A program made the translations under genes and the position numbers. From VRUE01 sp963728045 (GTDB taxonomy: Bacteria > Actinomycetota > Thermoleophilia > Solirubrobacterales > 70-9): DNA of 64,000 bases. Within the stretch, counting starts at the first letter, position 1. Every line of letters begins with the position of its first letter. The stretch covers positions 1,488,001 to 1,552,000 of the forward strand of contig CAVSIE010000002.1 in assembly GCA_963728045.1 (NCBI GenBank), given 5' to 3'. Of the stretch, positions 1 to 10,054 are shown in pieces. The notes beneath the pieces were generated by a model. The model saw nothing but the letters and a program-made list of their open reading frames with translations. It searched no databases and was not told where the DNA came from.

Positions 1-616
1 CCCTGACCGCCAGGCCGTCTTGCGGATCCCTGTCGGCGGCCGTCCCGGCGCGATCGTCGTCGCCGGCGGCCGCGTCTGGGTCGCCGACGAGGCCGGTGGT
101 GGGGTCACCGCGATCAATCCACCCGTCGGCCGCGTCTTCAAGCGCGACCTCTTTCCCCACGCGGCGCCGCTGCGCCTCGCCGCCGGCGCCGGCGGCCTCT
201 GGGTCAGCAGCGCCTCGACCGGGTCGATCCGCCGCATCGATCTCAGCGACGCTGTCGGCAGTCCTTCGATCGCGGTCGGCCGCGGCCCTTCCGGCATCAC
301 CGTCGGCGGTGGCATCGTCTGGGTCGCCAACAGCCGCTGGCGACGCGGTCACCCGCGTCGACCCCGCGACCCGCGTCCTCCTCGGCGAGCCGATCGCGGT
401 CGGCGATCGCCCCGGGGGGATCGACGCCGGCACCGACACGGTTTGGGTCGCCAACACCGGCGACGACACCGTCAGCACGGATCGACATTGCGGAGCGGCG
501 AGACGGTCGGCGACGCGATCGGCGTCGGCTCGGCGCCGGGCGCGGTCGCGGTCGGCGAGGAAGCGGTCTGGGTCGCCAACAACGGCGACGGCACCGTCAC
601 CCGGATCGAGCCGTAG
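1..616 (+). CDS. YVTN/NHL-type beta-propeller protein, C-terminal part, frameshifted
   Basis: The window opens inside this gene, so its start is missing. The product repeats blades of the kind 'GGGIVWVANS...VTRVDP', 'GTDTVWVANTGDDTVSRID' and 'GEEAVWVANNGDGTVTRIEP', typical of YncE/virginiamycin-B-lyase-like beta-propellers that often form extracellular or regulatory sensor domains. The reading frame slips near 334 (extra c) and returns after two further extra bases near 477 and 487; removing these three bases restores a continuous blade pattern to the stop at 614-616. What precedes the propeller (signal peptide, kinase or transcription-factor domain) cannot be seen. The family assignment of the blades is firm, the function unknown. 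Confidence 0.7.
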   Translation, partial: PDRQAVLRIPVGGRPGAIVVAGGRVWVADEAGGGVTAINPPVGRVFKRDLFPHAAPLRLAAGAGGLWVSSASTGSIRRIDLSDAVGSPSIAVGRGPSGITVGGGIVWVANSRWRRGHPRRPRDPRPPRRADRGRRSPRGDRRRHRHGLGRQHRRRHRQHGSTLRSGETVGDAIGVGSAPGAVAVGEEAVWVANNGDGTVTRIEP

Positions 617-642
617 GGCCGAAGGGCTAGGATCGGATCCCG

Positions 643-2697
643 GTGGCGCAGGACCTCGACCAGCTCGACCAGCTCTGCATCGACACGATCCGCACGCTCT
701 CGATCGACGCGATCCAGAAGGCCAACTCGGGCCACCCGGGGACGCCGATGGCGCTGGCGCCGCTCGCCTACACGCTCTGGCAGCGCTTCCTCCGCTTCGA
801 CCCAGCCGACCCGATCTGGCCCAACCGCGACCGCTTCGTCCTCTCCGCCGGCCACGCCTCGATGCTGCTCTACTCGCTGCTCCACCTCGCCGAGGTGCAG
901 GCGGTCGACCCCGACTACGAGGTCGTCGGCGAGCCGGCCGTCTCGCTCGAGGACATCGAACGCTTCCGCCAGCTCGACTCGCGCGCGCCCGGCCACCCCG
1001 AGTACCGCTGGACCTCCGGTGTCGAGACGACGACCGGGCCGCTCGGCCAGGGGATCGCCACCTCGGTCGGGATGGCGATCGCCTCCAAGTGGCAGGGCGC
1101 CCGCTACGGCGCCGACCTCTTCGACTTCGACGTCTACGCGATCGCCGGCGACGGCTGCCTGATGGAGGGCGTCTCCAACGAAGCCGCCTCGCTCGCCGGC
1201 CACCTGAAGCTCGACAACCTCTGCTGGGTCTACGACAACAACCACATCACGATCGACGGCAAGACCAGGCTCGCCTACGAGGACGACGTCGCCGCCCGCT
1301 TCCAGGGCTACGGCTGGAACGTGACCCGCGTCGGCGACGCCAACGACACCGAGTCTGATCGCCGCCGCCTTCGAGGAGTTCAAGGCGGAGGAGGGCCGCC
1401 CGACCCTGGTCGTCGTCGACAGCCACATCGGCTGGGGCTCGCCGCACAAGCACGACACCGCCGCCGCACACGGCGAGCCGCTCGGCGAGGAGGAGGTGCG
1501 GGAGACCAAGCGCGCCTACGGCTGGCCCGAGGACGCCCAGTTCCTCGTCCCCGACGGCGTCAGGGAGCACTTCGCCGCGGGGATCGGCAAGCGCGGCGCC
1601 GAGCTGCACGCCGAGTGGGAGGGGAGGCTCGCCGCGTACGCGAAGCAGAGCCCCGAGCTTGCCGCCGAGATCGAGGCTGCGCAGAGGCGCGAGCTGCCGG
1701 AGGGCTGGGACGCCGAGATCCCCAGCTTCGAGCCCGACGAGAAGGGGATCGCCACCCGCAAGGCCTCCCAGCAGGTCGAGAACGCGATCGCCGCGCGGCT
1801 GCCCTGGCTGCTGGCCGGCTCTGCCGACCTCACCGACTCGACCTCGGTCCGGCTCGACCTTCGAGCGGCGCCGCCGACTTCGAGCCCGGCGCCTACGACG
1901 GCCGCCAGCTCCACTACGGCATCCGCGAGCACGAGTCGGCGGCGATCTCCAACGGCCTCTCGCTCTCCAAGCTGCGGCCGCTCTGGTCGACCTACCTCAC
2001 CTTCTCCGACTACGCCCGCCCGGCGATCCGGCTCTCGGCGCTGATGGAGCTGCCGGTGATCCACGTCTTCACCCACGACTCGATCGGGCTCGGCGAGGAC
2101 GGCCCGACCCACCAGCCGGTCGAGCAGCTCGCCTCGCTGCGGGCGATCCCCGGCCTCGACGTGATCCGCCCCGCCGACGCCAACGAGGTCGCCGAGGCCT
2201 GGCGGGTGGCGCTCGACCGCAGCCACCAGCCGGTCGCCCTCGTCCTCACCCGCCAGAACGTGCCGGTGCTCGACCGCTCCCGCTACGCCTCCGCCGAGGG
2301 CCTGCGCCGCGGCGGCTACGTGCTCGCCGACGCCGAGGGCGGCGATGCGCCGGAGCTGATCCTGATCGCGACCGGCAGCGAGGTCGCGCTGGCCCTCGCC
2401 GCCCACGAGGAGCTGAGCGCCGAGGGGATTCGCTCGCGCGTCGTCAGCCTTCCCTGCTGGGAGCTCTTCGACCGCCAGGACGAGGCCTACCGCGACGAGG
2501 TGCTGCCGCCGAGCGTCACCGCGCGCGTCTCGGTCGAGGAGGCCTCGACCCTCGGCTGGGATCGCTACGTTGGGTCTGACGGCGTCAAGATCGGGATGCA
2601 CACCTTCGGCACCTCGGCGCCACTGAAGGACGTTCAAACCAAGTTCGGCTTCACCCCCGACCGGGTGGCCGAAGCCGCAAAGGAGCTGCTCTCATGA
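643..2697 (+). CDS. tkt: Transketolase (frameshifted in this sequence)
   Basis: Transketolase moves two-carbon ketol units between sugar phosphates in the non-oxidative pentose phosphate pathway, using thiamine diphosphate. The GTG start gives VAQDLDQLDQLCIDTIRTLS; the N-terminal half shows KANSGHPGTPM and the ThDP/Mg segment GDGCLMEGVSNEAASLAGHL, and the C-terminal half shows HYGIREHESAAISNG and THDSIGLGEDGPTHQPVE. One extra base near 1354 and a net two extra bases near 1860 shift the middle third (about 1355-1860) into another frame; corrected, the protein is about 683 residues, the normal family length. The stop overlaps the ATG of tal by four bases (ATGA), so the two genes are probably co-translated. 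Confidence 0.93.
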   Translation: MAQDLDQLDQLCIDTIRTLSIDAIQKANSGHPGTPMALAPLAYTLWQRFLRFDPADPIWPNRDRFVLSAGHASMLLYSLLHLAEVQAVDPDYEVVGEPAVSLEDIERFRQLDSRAPGHPEYRWTSGVETTTGPLGQGIATSVGMAIASKWQGARYGADLFDFDVYAIAGDGCLMEGVSNEAASLAGHLKLDNLCWVYDNNHITIDGKTRLAYEDDVAARFQGYGWNVTRVGDANDTESDRRRLRGVQGGGGPPDPGRRRQPHRLGLAAQARHRRRTRRAARRGGGAGDQARLRLARGRPVPRPRRRQGALRRGDRQARRRAARRVGGEARRVREAEPRACRRDRGCAEARAAGGLGRRDPQLRARREGDRHPQGLPAGRERDRRAAALAAGRLCRPHRLDLGPARPSSGAADFEPGAYDGRQLHYGIREHESAAISNGLSLSKLRPLWSTYLTFSDYARPAIRLSALMELPVIHVFTHDSIGLGEDGPTHQPVEQLASLRAIPGLDVIRPADANEVAEAWRVALDRSHQPVALVLTRQNVPVLDRSRYASAEGLRRGGYVLADAEGGDAPELILIATGSEVALALAAHEELSAEGIRSRVVSLPCWELFDRQDEAYRDEVLPPSVTARVSVEEASTLGWDRYVGSDGVKIGMHTFGTSAPLKDVQTKFGFTPDRVAEAAKELLS

Positions 2698-3799
2698 AGC
2701 CGACCGCGAAGCTGCACGAGCTGGGCCAGAGCCTCTGGCTCGACAACATCACCCGCACGATGCTGGCCGACGGCACCCTGCGGGGCTACATCGAGGAGCT
2801 CTCGGTCACCGGTCTGACCTCCAACCCGACGATCTTCGACAAGGCGATCTCCGGCGGCGACACCTACGACCAGCACATCGCCGAGCTGAGCGCCAGCGCG
2901 GTCCCGACGAGGGAATCGGCGCGACGCCCACCGAGCGGATCTTCTTCGAGCTGGCGCTCGCCGACCTGCGCGACGCGACCGATCTCTTCGCGGCGGTCCA
3001 CGAGCGCACCGCCGGCGTCGACGGCTTCTGCTCGCTCGAGGTCTCGCCGCTGATCGCCGACGACGCCGACGCGACGATCGAGCAGGCCGCGCAGCTGCAC
3101 GCCAAGGCCGAGCGCGACAACCTCTACATCAAGATCCCCGGCACCGAGGCGGGCCTGCACGGCGATCGAGGAGTCGATCTTCGCCGGGATCCCGATCAAC
3201 GTCACCCTGCTCTTCGACGCGCGAGCAGTACCTCGCCGCCGCCGACGCCTACATGAAGGGGCATCGAACGGCGGATCGAGGCCGGGCTCACGCCGACGTC
3301 TCCTCGGTCGCCTCGATCTTCATGAGCCGCTGGGACGTCGCCGTCAGCCGGCGAAGTGCCCGACGAGCTGCACAACCGGCTCGGCCTGGCGATCGGCTTC
3401 CGCGCCTACCGCGCCTACCGCGAGCTGCTCGACTCGCCGCGCATGCAGCGGCTGATGAACGAGGGCGCGCGCCCGCAGCGCCTGCTCTGGGCCAGCACCG
3501 GGACCAAGGACCCCGACGCCTCCGACATCCTCTACATCGAGGGCTTCGCCTCGCCCTTCACGGTCAACACGATGCCCGAGCCGACCCTGCACGCCTTCGC
3601 CGACCACGGCGAGGTCGGCGACCTCGGCGCCGGCCGACGGCGGCGACTGCGAGCGAGGTGCTGGCCGAGTTCGCGCAAGGCCGGGATCGACGTCGACGCG
3701 CTCGCCGCGCGGCTGCAGGAGGAGGGCAAGGAGGCCTTCGTCAAGTCCTGGAACGACATGCTGAAGTCGATCGAGTCGCAGGTCGGGGCGCGCGGGTGA
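2694..3799 (+). CDS. tal: Transaldolase (multiply frameshifted in this sequence)
   Basis: Transaldolase transfers a dihydroxyacetone unit between sugar phosphates and works with the upstream transketolase. Recognisable segments across three frames are LWLDNITRTMLADG, VTGLTSNPTIFDKAI, the Schiff-base lysine region NLYIKIPGTEAG, SVASIFMSRWD and LLWASTGTKDP, ending KSWNDMLKSIESQVGARG. About eight extra single bases (for example near 2900, 3161, 3222, 3262, 3349, 3634, 3651 and 3676) break the frame; deleting them gives about 365 residues, the size of actinobacterial Tal. The stop TGA overlaps a GTG start of pgi (GTGA). Tal-Pgi fusions exist in other bacteria, but here a stop lies between the two reading frames. 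Confidence 0.9.
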
Positions 3800-5450
3800 G
3801 CGAGGCGAGGTCCCCTCGCTGCGCCAGCGGCCCGCCTGGCAGGCGCTCGAGAAGCACTTCGCCGAGATCGAGGGCCATGCACCTGCGCGATCTCTTCGCC
3901 GCCGACCCCCAGCGCGGCGAGCGCCTCGTCGCCGACGGCGCCGGCCTCCACCTCGACTTCTCCAAGAACCGGATCACCGACGAGACGGTGATGCTGCTCG
4001 GCGAGCTGGCCCGCGAGCGCGGGCGTCGAGGAGCGCCGCGAAGCGATGTTCGCCGGCGAGCACATCAACGTCTCCGAGGACCGCGCCGTCCTCCACGTGG
4101 CGCTGCGGATGCCGCGCGAGCGCTCGCTGATCGTCGACGGCGTCGACGTGGTCAAGCAGGTCCACGAGACGCTCGACCGGATGGGCGCCTTCGCCGAGCG
4201 GGTCCGCTCCGGCGAGTGGACCGGCCACACCGGCAAGCCGATCCGCAACGTCGTCAACGTCGGCATCGGCGGCTCCGACCTCGGCCCGGTGATGGCCTAC
4301 GAGGCGCTGCGCCACTACAGCCGCCGCGAGATGACCTTCCGCTTCGTCTCCAACGTCGACGGCACCGACTTCGCCGAGTCGACCCGCGACCTCGACCCCG
4401 AGGAGACGCTCTTCGTCGATCTCCTCGAAGACCTTCACCACGCTGGAGACGATGACCAACGCGCACACCGCGCGCGAGTGGTCGCTGGCCGGCCTCGGCG
4501 GCGACGAGGCCGCGGTCGCCAAGCACTTCGTCGCCGTCTCGACCAACGCCGAGGAGGTCGCGAAGTTCGGCATCGACACCGAGAACATGTTCGGCTTCTG
4601 GGAGTGGGTGGGAGGCCGCTACTCGATGGACTCGGCGATCGGCCTCTCGACCATGCTGGCGATCGGCCCCGCCCGCTTCGCCGAGATGCTGGCCGGCTTC
4701 CACGCGATGGACGAGCACTTCCGCGAGGCGCCGCTGGCCGAGAACCTGCCGGCGCTGATGGGGCTGCTCGTCGGTCTGGTACGGCGACTTCTTCGGCGCC
4801 CAGACCTGCGGCGTCTTCCCCTACGACCAGTACCTGCACCGCTTCCCCGCCTACCTGCAGCAGCTGACGATGGAGTCGAACGGCAAGCACGTCACCCTCG
4901 ACGGCGCCCGCGTCGACTACGACACCGGGGCGATCTTCTGGGGCGAGCCGGGGACCAACGGCCAGCACTCCTTCTACCAGCTGATCCACCAGGGCACGCG
5001 GCTGATCCCCTGCGACTTCATCGGCTTCATGCATGCCAACAACCCGCTCGGCGAGCACCACGACCTGCTGATGTCGAACGTCTTCGCCCAGAGCCGAGGC
5101 GCTCGCCTTCGGCAAGACCGCCGGAGCAGGTGCGCGCCGAGGGGACGCCGGAGCGAGGTCGTCCCGCACCGGGTGATGGAGGGCAACCGCCCCTCCAACA
5201 CGATCCTCGCCGAGCGCCTCGACCCGCACACGCTGGGCACGCTGGTCGCCCTCTACGAGCACAGCGTCTTCACCCAGGGAACCGTCTGGGGGATCGACTC
5301 CTTCGACCAGTGGGGGGTCGAGCTGGGCAAGGCGCTGGCGGTGGCGATCATCCCCGAGCTGCAGGCCGACGAGGAGCCGGAGCTCGCACCACGACAGCTC
5401 GACCAACGCGCTGATCCGCCGCTACCGCCAGGCGAGGCGCCACGGAGTAG
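3796..5450 (+). CDS. pgi: Glucose-6-phosphate isomerase (multiply frameshifted)
   Basis: Interconverts glucose-6-phosphate and fructose-6-phosphate, linking glycolysis to the pentose phosphate enzymes encoded just upstream. Diagnostic stretches are MHLRDLFAADPQRGERL, NVGIGGSDLGPVMAYEAL, FVISSKTFTTLET (after removing one base near 4421), FGFWEWVGGRYS, TMESNGKHV and EPGTNGQHSFYQLIHQGT. About ten single extra bases (around 3808, 3874, 4023, 4421, 4777, 5096, 5120, 5150, 5389, 5441) scatter the protein over three frames; corrected, it has roughly 545 residues and stops at 5448-5450. The start GTG overlaps the tal stop. The number of slips in one essential gene argues for sequence error, not decay. 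Confidence 0.9.
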
Positions 5451-5453
5451 GCG

Positions 5454-6877
5454 GTGCCGCCGCTCGACGCCCTCCCGCTCGCGGCGTCGGAGTCCAACCT
5501 GCTCGCCGCCCGCGAGCTGATGGCGTTCACGCTCGGCTTCCACATCGTCCTCGCCTGCATCGGCGTCGCCCTGCCGGCGATCATCCTCACCGCCAACTGG
5601 CTCGGGCTGAAGCGCGGCGACGAGGACGCGATGCGGCTGGCGCGGCGCTGGTCGAAGGCGATGGCGGTCACCTTCGCGGTCGGCGCCGTCACCGGCACCG
5701 TGCTCAGCTTCGAGTTCGGCCTGCTCTGGCCGCGAGTTCATGGAGCGCTTCGGCGACGCCTTCGGGATCGCCTTCGCGATCGAGGGCCTCTTCTTCTTCA
5801 CCGAGGCGATCTTCCTCGCGATCTACATCTACGGCTGGAAGCGGCTCGGCGGCTGGGCGCACTTCTGGTCCGGGGTGCCGATGGTGATCACCGGGATCGG
5901 CGGCGCCTTCTCGGTCGTCACCGCCAACGCCTGGATGAACCAGCCGCAGGGGTTCACCCTCGACGCCGCCGGCAAGGTGGTCGACACCGAGCCGCTCGAA
6001 GGTCCTCTTCAACCCGGCGACCGGCTACGAGGTGCCGCACATGATCCTCGCCGCCTACATGGTCGCCGGCTTCCTCGTCGCCTCGATCTACGCGGTCGGG
6101 ATGCTGCGCGGGCGGCGCGACCGCCTGCACCGGCTCGGGCTGCTGATCCCGCTGACGATCGCCTGCATCGCCACCCCGATCCAGATCTTCGTCGGCGACA
6201 CCGCGGCGCGCGAAGTCGCCGACCACCAGCCGGCCAAGTTCGCCGGCTTCGAGTGCATCCAGGAGACCGGCCCCGACCAGACCGAGTACATCGGCGGCAT
6301 CTGCACCGACGACGGGGTCAAGGGGGCGATCGGCATCCCCGACCTCGACTCCTTCCTGGTCGGCTTCAGCGCCGACACGGTGGTGACCGGGCTCGAGGAC
6401 ATCCCGCCCGACGAGCGAGCCGCCCGCCAACACCCTGCTCCACCTCTCCTTCGACGCGATGGTCGGGATCGGCACCGCGCTGCTCGGCCTCGCCGCCTGG
6501 CTCGCCTTCGTCTGGTGGCGGCGACGCGACATCCCGCGCACGCCCTGGTTCCTGCGCGCGGTGGCGGTCTCCGGCGTCGCCGCGATCGTCGCCCTCTGGT
6601 GCGGCTGGATCGTCACCGAGGTCGGTCGCCAGCCCTGGATCGTGCAGGGCTACATGCGCACCGAGGAAGCGGTGACCGAGGCGGAGGGGATCTGGTTCGC
6701 CTTCGCCGCGGTCGCTCCTCCTCTACGCCGCGCTCGGCACCGATCGCGATCCTCGTGCTGCGCGCGATGTCGCGCCGCTGGCGCGACGGCGACGACGCCG
6801 AGACCCCCTACGGCCCGGACGAGAGGCGGAGCGCTTTCGTTTCCCATGGGGAAACAAAAGCGCCCCGGAGCCAATGA
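5454..6877 (+). CDS. cydA: Cytochrome bd ubiquinol oxidase subunit I (frameshifted)
   Basis: Haem-bearing subunit of the bd-type quinol oxidase, an inner-membrane, high-oxygen-affinity terminal oxidase. The GTG start leads into RELMAFTLGFHIVLACIGVALP, whose His matches the haem b595 ligand region, followed by EFGLLWPEFMERFGDAFG, FFFTEAIFLAIYIYGW, GGAFSVVTANAWMNQPQGF, and the late ALLGLAAWLAFVWW and GWIVTEVGRQPWIVQGYMRT segments. Extra bases near 5734, 6001, 6417 and 6716-6750 interrupt the frame. The last codons are encoded within a strong inverted repeat (6831-6863) and the stop overlaps the cydB start (ATGA), so the two subunits are translationally coupled. It has a short Q-loop, as usual outside Proteobacteria. 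Confidence 0.92.
6831..6863 (+). promoter_or_regulatory. 33-nt hairpin at the cydA-cydB junction
   Basis: Two 15-base arms, GCGCTTTCGTTTCCC and GGGAAACAAAAGCGC, are complementary except for one C/A mismatch and enclose the loop ATG. The element lies inside the last codons of cydA, ten bases before the cydB ATG. It could be an mRNA-processing or translational-coupling structure; no T-run follows, so a plain terminator is unlikely. Confidence 0.55.
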
Positions 6878-7872
6878 CCAAGGCCGACGCCTGCGCGGCG
6901 ATCCTCTGGACCGGCGCCACGCTCTACGCGGTCTTCGGCGGCGCCGACTTCGGCGCCGGCCTCTGGGACCTGATCGCCGGCGACGCCGAGAAGGGCGAGC
7001 GCCCGCGGGCGCGGATCCAGCGCTCGCTGACCCCCGTCTGGGAGGCCAACCACGTCTGGCTGATCTTCATCCTCGTCGTCCTCTGGACCGCCTTCCCGGA
7101 GGCCTTCGGGGCGCTGATGTCGACCCTCTACGTGCCGCTGGCGCTGGCCGCCTTCGGGATCGTCCTGCGCGGCGCCGGCTTCGCCTTCCGCAAGTCGATC
7201 GAGTCGTTGCAGGCGCGCCGCGCGATGGGCGCCGCCTTCGCCCTCTCCTCGGTGCTCACCCCGTTCTTCATGGGCACGGTGGTCGGCGCGGTCGCCGCCG
7301 GCAACGTGCCCGCCGAGGGCAACGGCGACGCCTTCTCCAGCTGGCTGGCGCCGCTGCCGCTGCTGACCGGGGCGCTCTTCGTCGCCACCGGCGCCTACCT
7401 GGCTGCGGTCTTCCTCGTCGTCGACGCCGGCGCGACGGCGACACCGAGATGGAGGGCTACTTCGCCCGCCGCGCCCTCGCCGCGGCCTTGTCGCCGGAGC
7501 CCTCGCGATCGCCGGGATCTTCGTCCTCCATGCCGACGCCCGCTACGTCTATGACCGCCTCATCGCCGAGGGCCTGCCGCTGGTGATCGCCTCGGCGCTC
7601 TGCGGCCTCGCCGTGCTGGCGATGCTGGCTGCGCGGCGCGCGCCGCGGCCTGCGACCGCTCGCGATCGGCGCCGTCGTCGCCGTGATCTGGGGCTGGGGC
7701 GTCGCCCAGTTCCCCTACCTGCTGCCGACCTCGCTGACGATCAGCGAGTCAGCGGCGCCGGGCCCGACCCTCGACGCGGTGCTTGTCGTCTTCGCGGATC
7801 GCCGTCCTGATCGTCGTCCTGCCGGCCTTCGGCTTGCTCTACTGGCTCAGCCAGAAGGAGCTGCTCGAGTGA
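6874..7872 (+). CDS. cydB: Cytochrome bd ubiquinol oxidase subunit II (frameshifted)
   Basis: Partner membrane subunit of CydA. The N terminus ILWTGATLYAVFGGADFGAGLWDL is the family signature, followed by EANHVWLIFILVVLWTAFPEAFG, RKSIESL and SVLTPFFMGTVVGAVAAGNVP. Extra bases near 7430-7440, 7485, 7645 and 7795 shift the C-terminal third; corrected, it reads DGDTEMEGYFARRALAAA, VIWGWGVAQFPYLLP and ends LLYWLSQKELLE. Length about 325 residues, as expected. The ATG overlaps the cydA stop, and the TGA stop overlaps the GTG of the next gene, so the whole tkt-to-HAD run looks like one transcription unit. Confidence 0.92.
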
Positions 7873-8552
7873 GTGAGGCCACACGGCGATCCGCGCCGTT
7901 CTCTTCGACATCGACGGGACCATCCTTGTCACCGGCGGCGCCGGCGGAGCCGCCTGGCAGCGCGCCTTCGAGGAACTGCACGGGGTCGAAGCCAACGTCG
8001 CCGAGCACACCGACGCCGGCATGACCGACCCCGAGATCGCCACGATCATCTTCCGCGAGGTGATCGGGCGCGAGGGCACGGCCGAAGAACGCGCCAAGGT
8101 GATCGGCGGCTACCTCAAGCACCTGCCCGACACCGTCGCCGAGTCCGATGGCTACCGGGTGATGCCGGGGATCGAGAAGTTGCTCGACGACCTGATCGAC
8201 GGCGGCGTCCTGCTCGGCCTGGTCACCGGCAACATCGAGGCCGCCGCCCACATCAAGCTCGCTCGCGCCGGCCTCAACCGCTTCTTCAGCTTCGGCGGCT
8301 ACGGCTCCGACTCGCCCGACCGCACCGAGGTGACGAAGACGGCCCTGCAGCCGCGGCGAGCTCGTCTCCGGCGGCGCCCTCGCCGATGGCGCCAGCATCG
8401 CTGTCGGCGACACCCCGCGCGACGTCAAGGCAGGCCACGGCGCCGGCATCCGCGTCGTCGGCGTCGCCACCGGCAGCTACACGGTCGAGCAGCTCCGCGA
8501 GGCTGGCGCCGACTGGGCGCTGGAGACGGTGAAACACGGCTTCCCTGCTTGA
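7869..8552 (+). CDS. HAD-superfamily phosphatase, phosphoglycolate-phosphatase-like (frameshifted)
   Basis: A predicted cytosolic phosphohydrolase. After a short frameshifted start (VSEAT-AIR), motif I reads AVLFDIDGTI with the nucleophile Asp and the second Asp; motif II is the LGLVTGN region, and motif IV is AVGDTPRDVKAGHGAG. The cap domain lies between (EELHGVEANVAEHTDAGMTD). An extra two bases near 7882 and one near 8355 disrupt the frame; corrected length is about 225 residues. The GTG overlaps the cydB stop. The substrate cannot be told; phosphoglycolate or a similar small phosphate ester is typical of this branch. Confidence 0.8.
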
Positions 8553-8614
8553 GAACCCATCCCGGCAGGACTTTCACTTAACTTTTTCTGATGATTGGTA
8601 GAGACTGTCCGAGG

Positions 8615-9526
8615 ATGGCGGTGCAGAAAAAGTACAAGACGTTCCAGCCCTACCGGGATGGGTTCTTGATCGTGCTGCTTGCACTTCTTCTCCTCTCCGG
8701 CTGTGGGGACTCCAGCAGTGGGGATCAGGAGCAGGCGGTTGATCGCTTCGATGCGGGAGCGGCGTATGCGTTGGTCGAGGAGCAGGTGGGGTATGGACAG
8801 CGGCCGGCGGGGTCGCCGCAGCTGCGGCGGCTGGCGGTCGAGCTTCGACGCTCGATGCCGAACGGGAGCTTCGAAGCCATCCCCGGAGAGCCACGGCTGC
8901 GGAACGTCGTGTCGGTGTTGCCGGGGCGTGAGCCGGGCATCGTCGTCGGCGCCCACTACGACACGCTGGTCAAGCCACGCGGCTTCGTCGGCGCCAACAA
9001 CGGCGCCTCCGGGTCCGCCGTGGTGATCGAGTCCGCTCGCGCCCTGAGCCGCGCGCCCGCCGACCCCGAAGCCCGCGAGGTCAACTTCGTCCTCTTCGAC
9101 GGTGAGGAGCCCGATGCGGGGCTGCCCGAGGAAAGCGCCGACTTCTACAACGAAGGGCTGCGCGGCTCGCGCGCCTACGTCAAAGCCCACCCCGGCGAGA
9201 CCAGCTCGATGATCCTGCTCGACTACGTCGGCAACAAGGGCCTCTATTTGCCGCGCGAGGCGAGCTCGACCGAAGAGCTCTGGAGCCGCCTCCTGATCGC
9301 CGCCGAAGCGGTCGGCGCCCAGCGCTTCTTCTCCAGCGAAGCCGGCCTGGAAATCACCGACGACCACACCCCCTTCCTGCGCGCGGGCGTGCCCGCGATC
9401 GACCTGATCGACTGGTCCTATCCCGGCCACAGCCTCGCCGACGGCCTCGACAAGATCTCCCGCCAGAGCCTCGATGGGGTCGGCGAGACCGTGGTCCAGC
9501 TGGTCGAAGAACTGCGGGCGGAGTAA
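8615..9526 (+). CDS. M28-family peptidase-like lipoprotein with an altered metal site
   Basis: A lipoprotein signal (LLALLLLSGC, lipobox Cys at residue 30) predicts export and membrane anchoring. The mature part follows the M28 zinc aminopeptidase/glutaminyl-cyclase fold: GAHYDT (His114), FDGEE (Glu164-165), LLDYVG (Asp203) and a late YPGHS histidine. At the place where the bridging Asp normally sits ('GANDNASG'-type motif), this protein has GANNGASG, Asn in place of Asp. Start choice is uncertain: ATG 8591 lacks a ribosome site; ATG 8615 sits directly behind GAGG; GTG 8621 has GAGG at ideal spacing. Unlike its upstream neighbours the frame is intact. Confidence 0.8.
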   Translation: MAVQKKYKTFQPYRDGFLIVLLALLLLSGCGDSSSGDQEQAVDRFDAGAAYALVEEQVGYGQRPAGSPQLRRLAVELRRSMPNGSFEAIPGEPRLRNVVSVLPGREPGIVVGAHYDTLVKPRGFVGANNGASGSAVVIESARALSRAPADPEAREVNFVLFDGEEPDAGLPEESADFYNEGLRGSRAYVKAHPGETSSMILLDYVGNKGLYLPREASSTEELWSRLLIAAEAVGAQRFFSSEAGLEITDDHTPFLRAGVPAIDLIDWSYPGHSLADGLDKISRQSLDGVGETVVQLVEELRAE

Positions 9527-9535
9527 GCGGCTTGC

Positions 9536-10054
9536 TCAGCCTCGCCGCTGCTTCTCTACCTCGGTGAGCGCAGCGATGTCGTCGAGATCGGAGGGACGCC
9601 CAGCGGCTCTCTTCATTCGGATCAGGTCGTCGAGTGAGGCGATCGCTACCTCGGTTCCGTCGAGCTCTATGACGAGCGCGGCCTCTCGCATTCGATCGTA
9701 GGCTCGCGCGCCCTTCGGCTCCTTGAGGATGTGGACCTGTCCGTGCCGCGTTACCAGCGGCGGGACGATCGCGGCGACGGAGAGTCGCTCTGGATCGGTG
9801 ACCGGGACCTGCGACTGCTGGAGCGCGGGATCCCTGGGTCGAGCCTCCAGCTCGCTGAGTGCGGCAGCCAGCCGCCCCAGATTCTCCGGGTCGGGATCGG
9901 GTGTCAGGTCGAGATCCATGGTCGTTCGACGGTGCCCGTGAACTTGCGTGGCCACGCCGCCGATTACGACGTAGTCGACTCCGTGGTCGGCCAGCGTCTC
10001 CAGCAGCAGGCTGAGGTCGAGCGGGCGATCCTGCCCTTCTCGCAAGTCGCTCAT
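9536..10054 (-). CDS. Nucleotidyltransferase-fold protein, putative toxin of an HTH/NTase pair
   Basis: A 172-residue protein with the minimal nucleotidyltransferase signature: VDYVVIGGVATQVHG followed by TTMDLDLT, whose Asp-x-Asp should bind metal, and a distal LDDLIRMKRAAGRPSDLDDI motif as in AbiEii/DUF6036-like proteins. Its ATG overlaps the stop of the upstream XRE gene by four bases (ATGA), so the two are translationally coupled. Small nucleotidyltransferases paired with DNA-binding proteins are commonly toxin-antitoxin modules that modify tRNA or nucleotides; that role here is inference. Confidence 0.75.
   Translation of the reverse strand: MSDLREGQDRPLDLSLLLETLADHGVDYVVIGGVATQVHGHRRTTMDLDLTPDPDPENLGRLAAALSELEARPRDPALQQSQVPVTDPERLSVAAIVPPLVTRHGQVHILKEPKGARAYDRMREAALVIELDGTEVAIASLDDLIRMKRAAGRPSDLDDIAALTEVEKQRRG

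Noticed and set aside
3780..3810. A transaldolase-glucose-6-phosphate isomerase fusion
   Set aside because: A TGA stop ends the Tal frame and a GTG start overlaps it; the proteins are read as separate, coupled genes.
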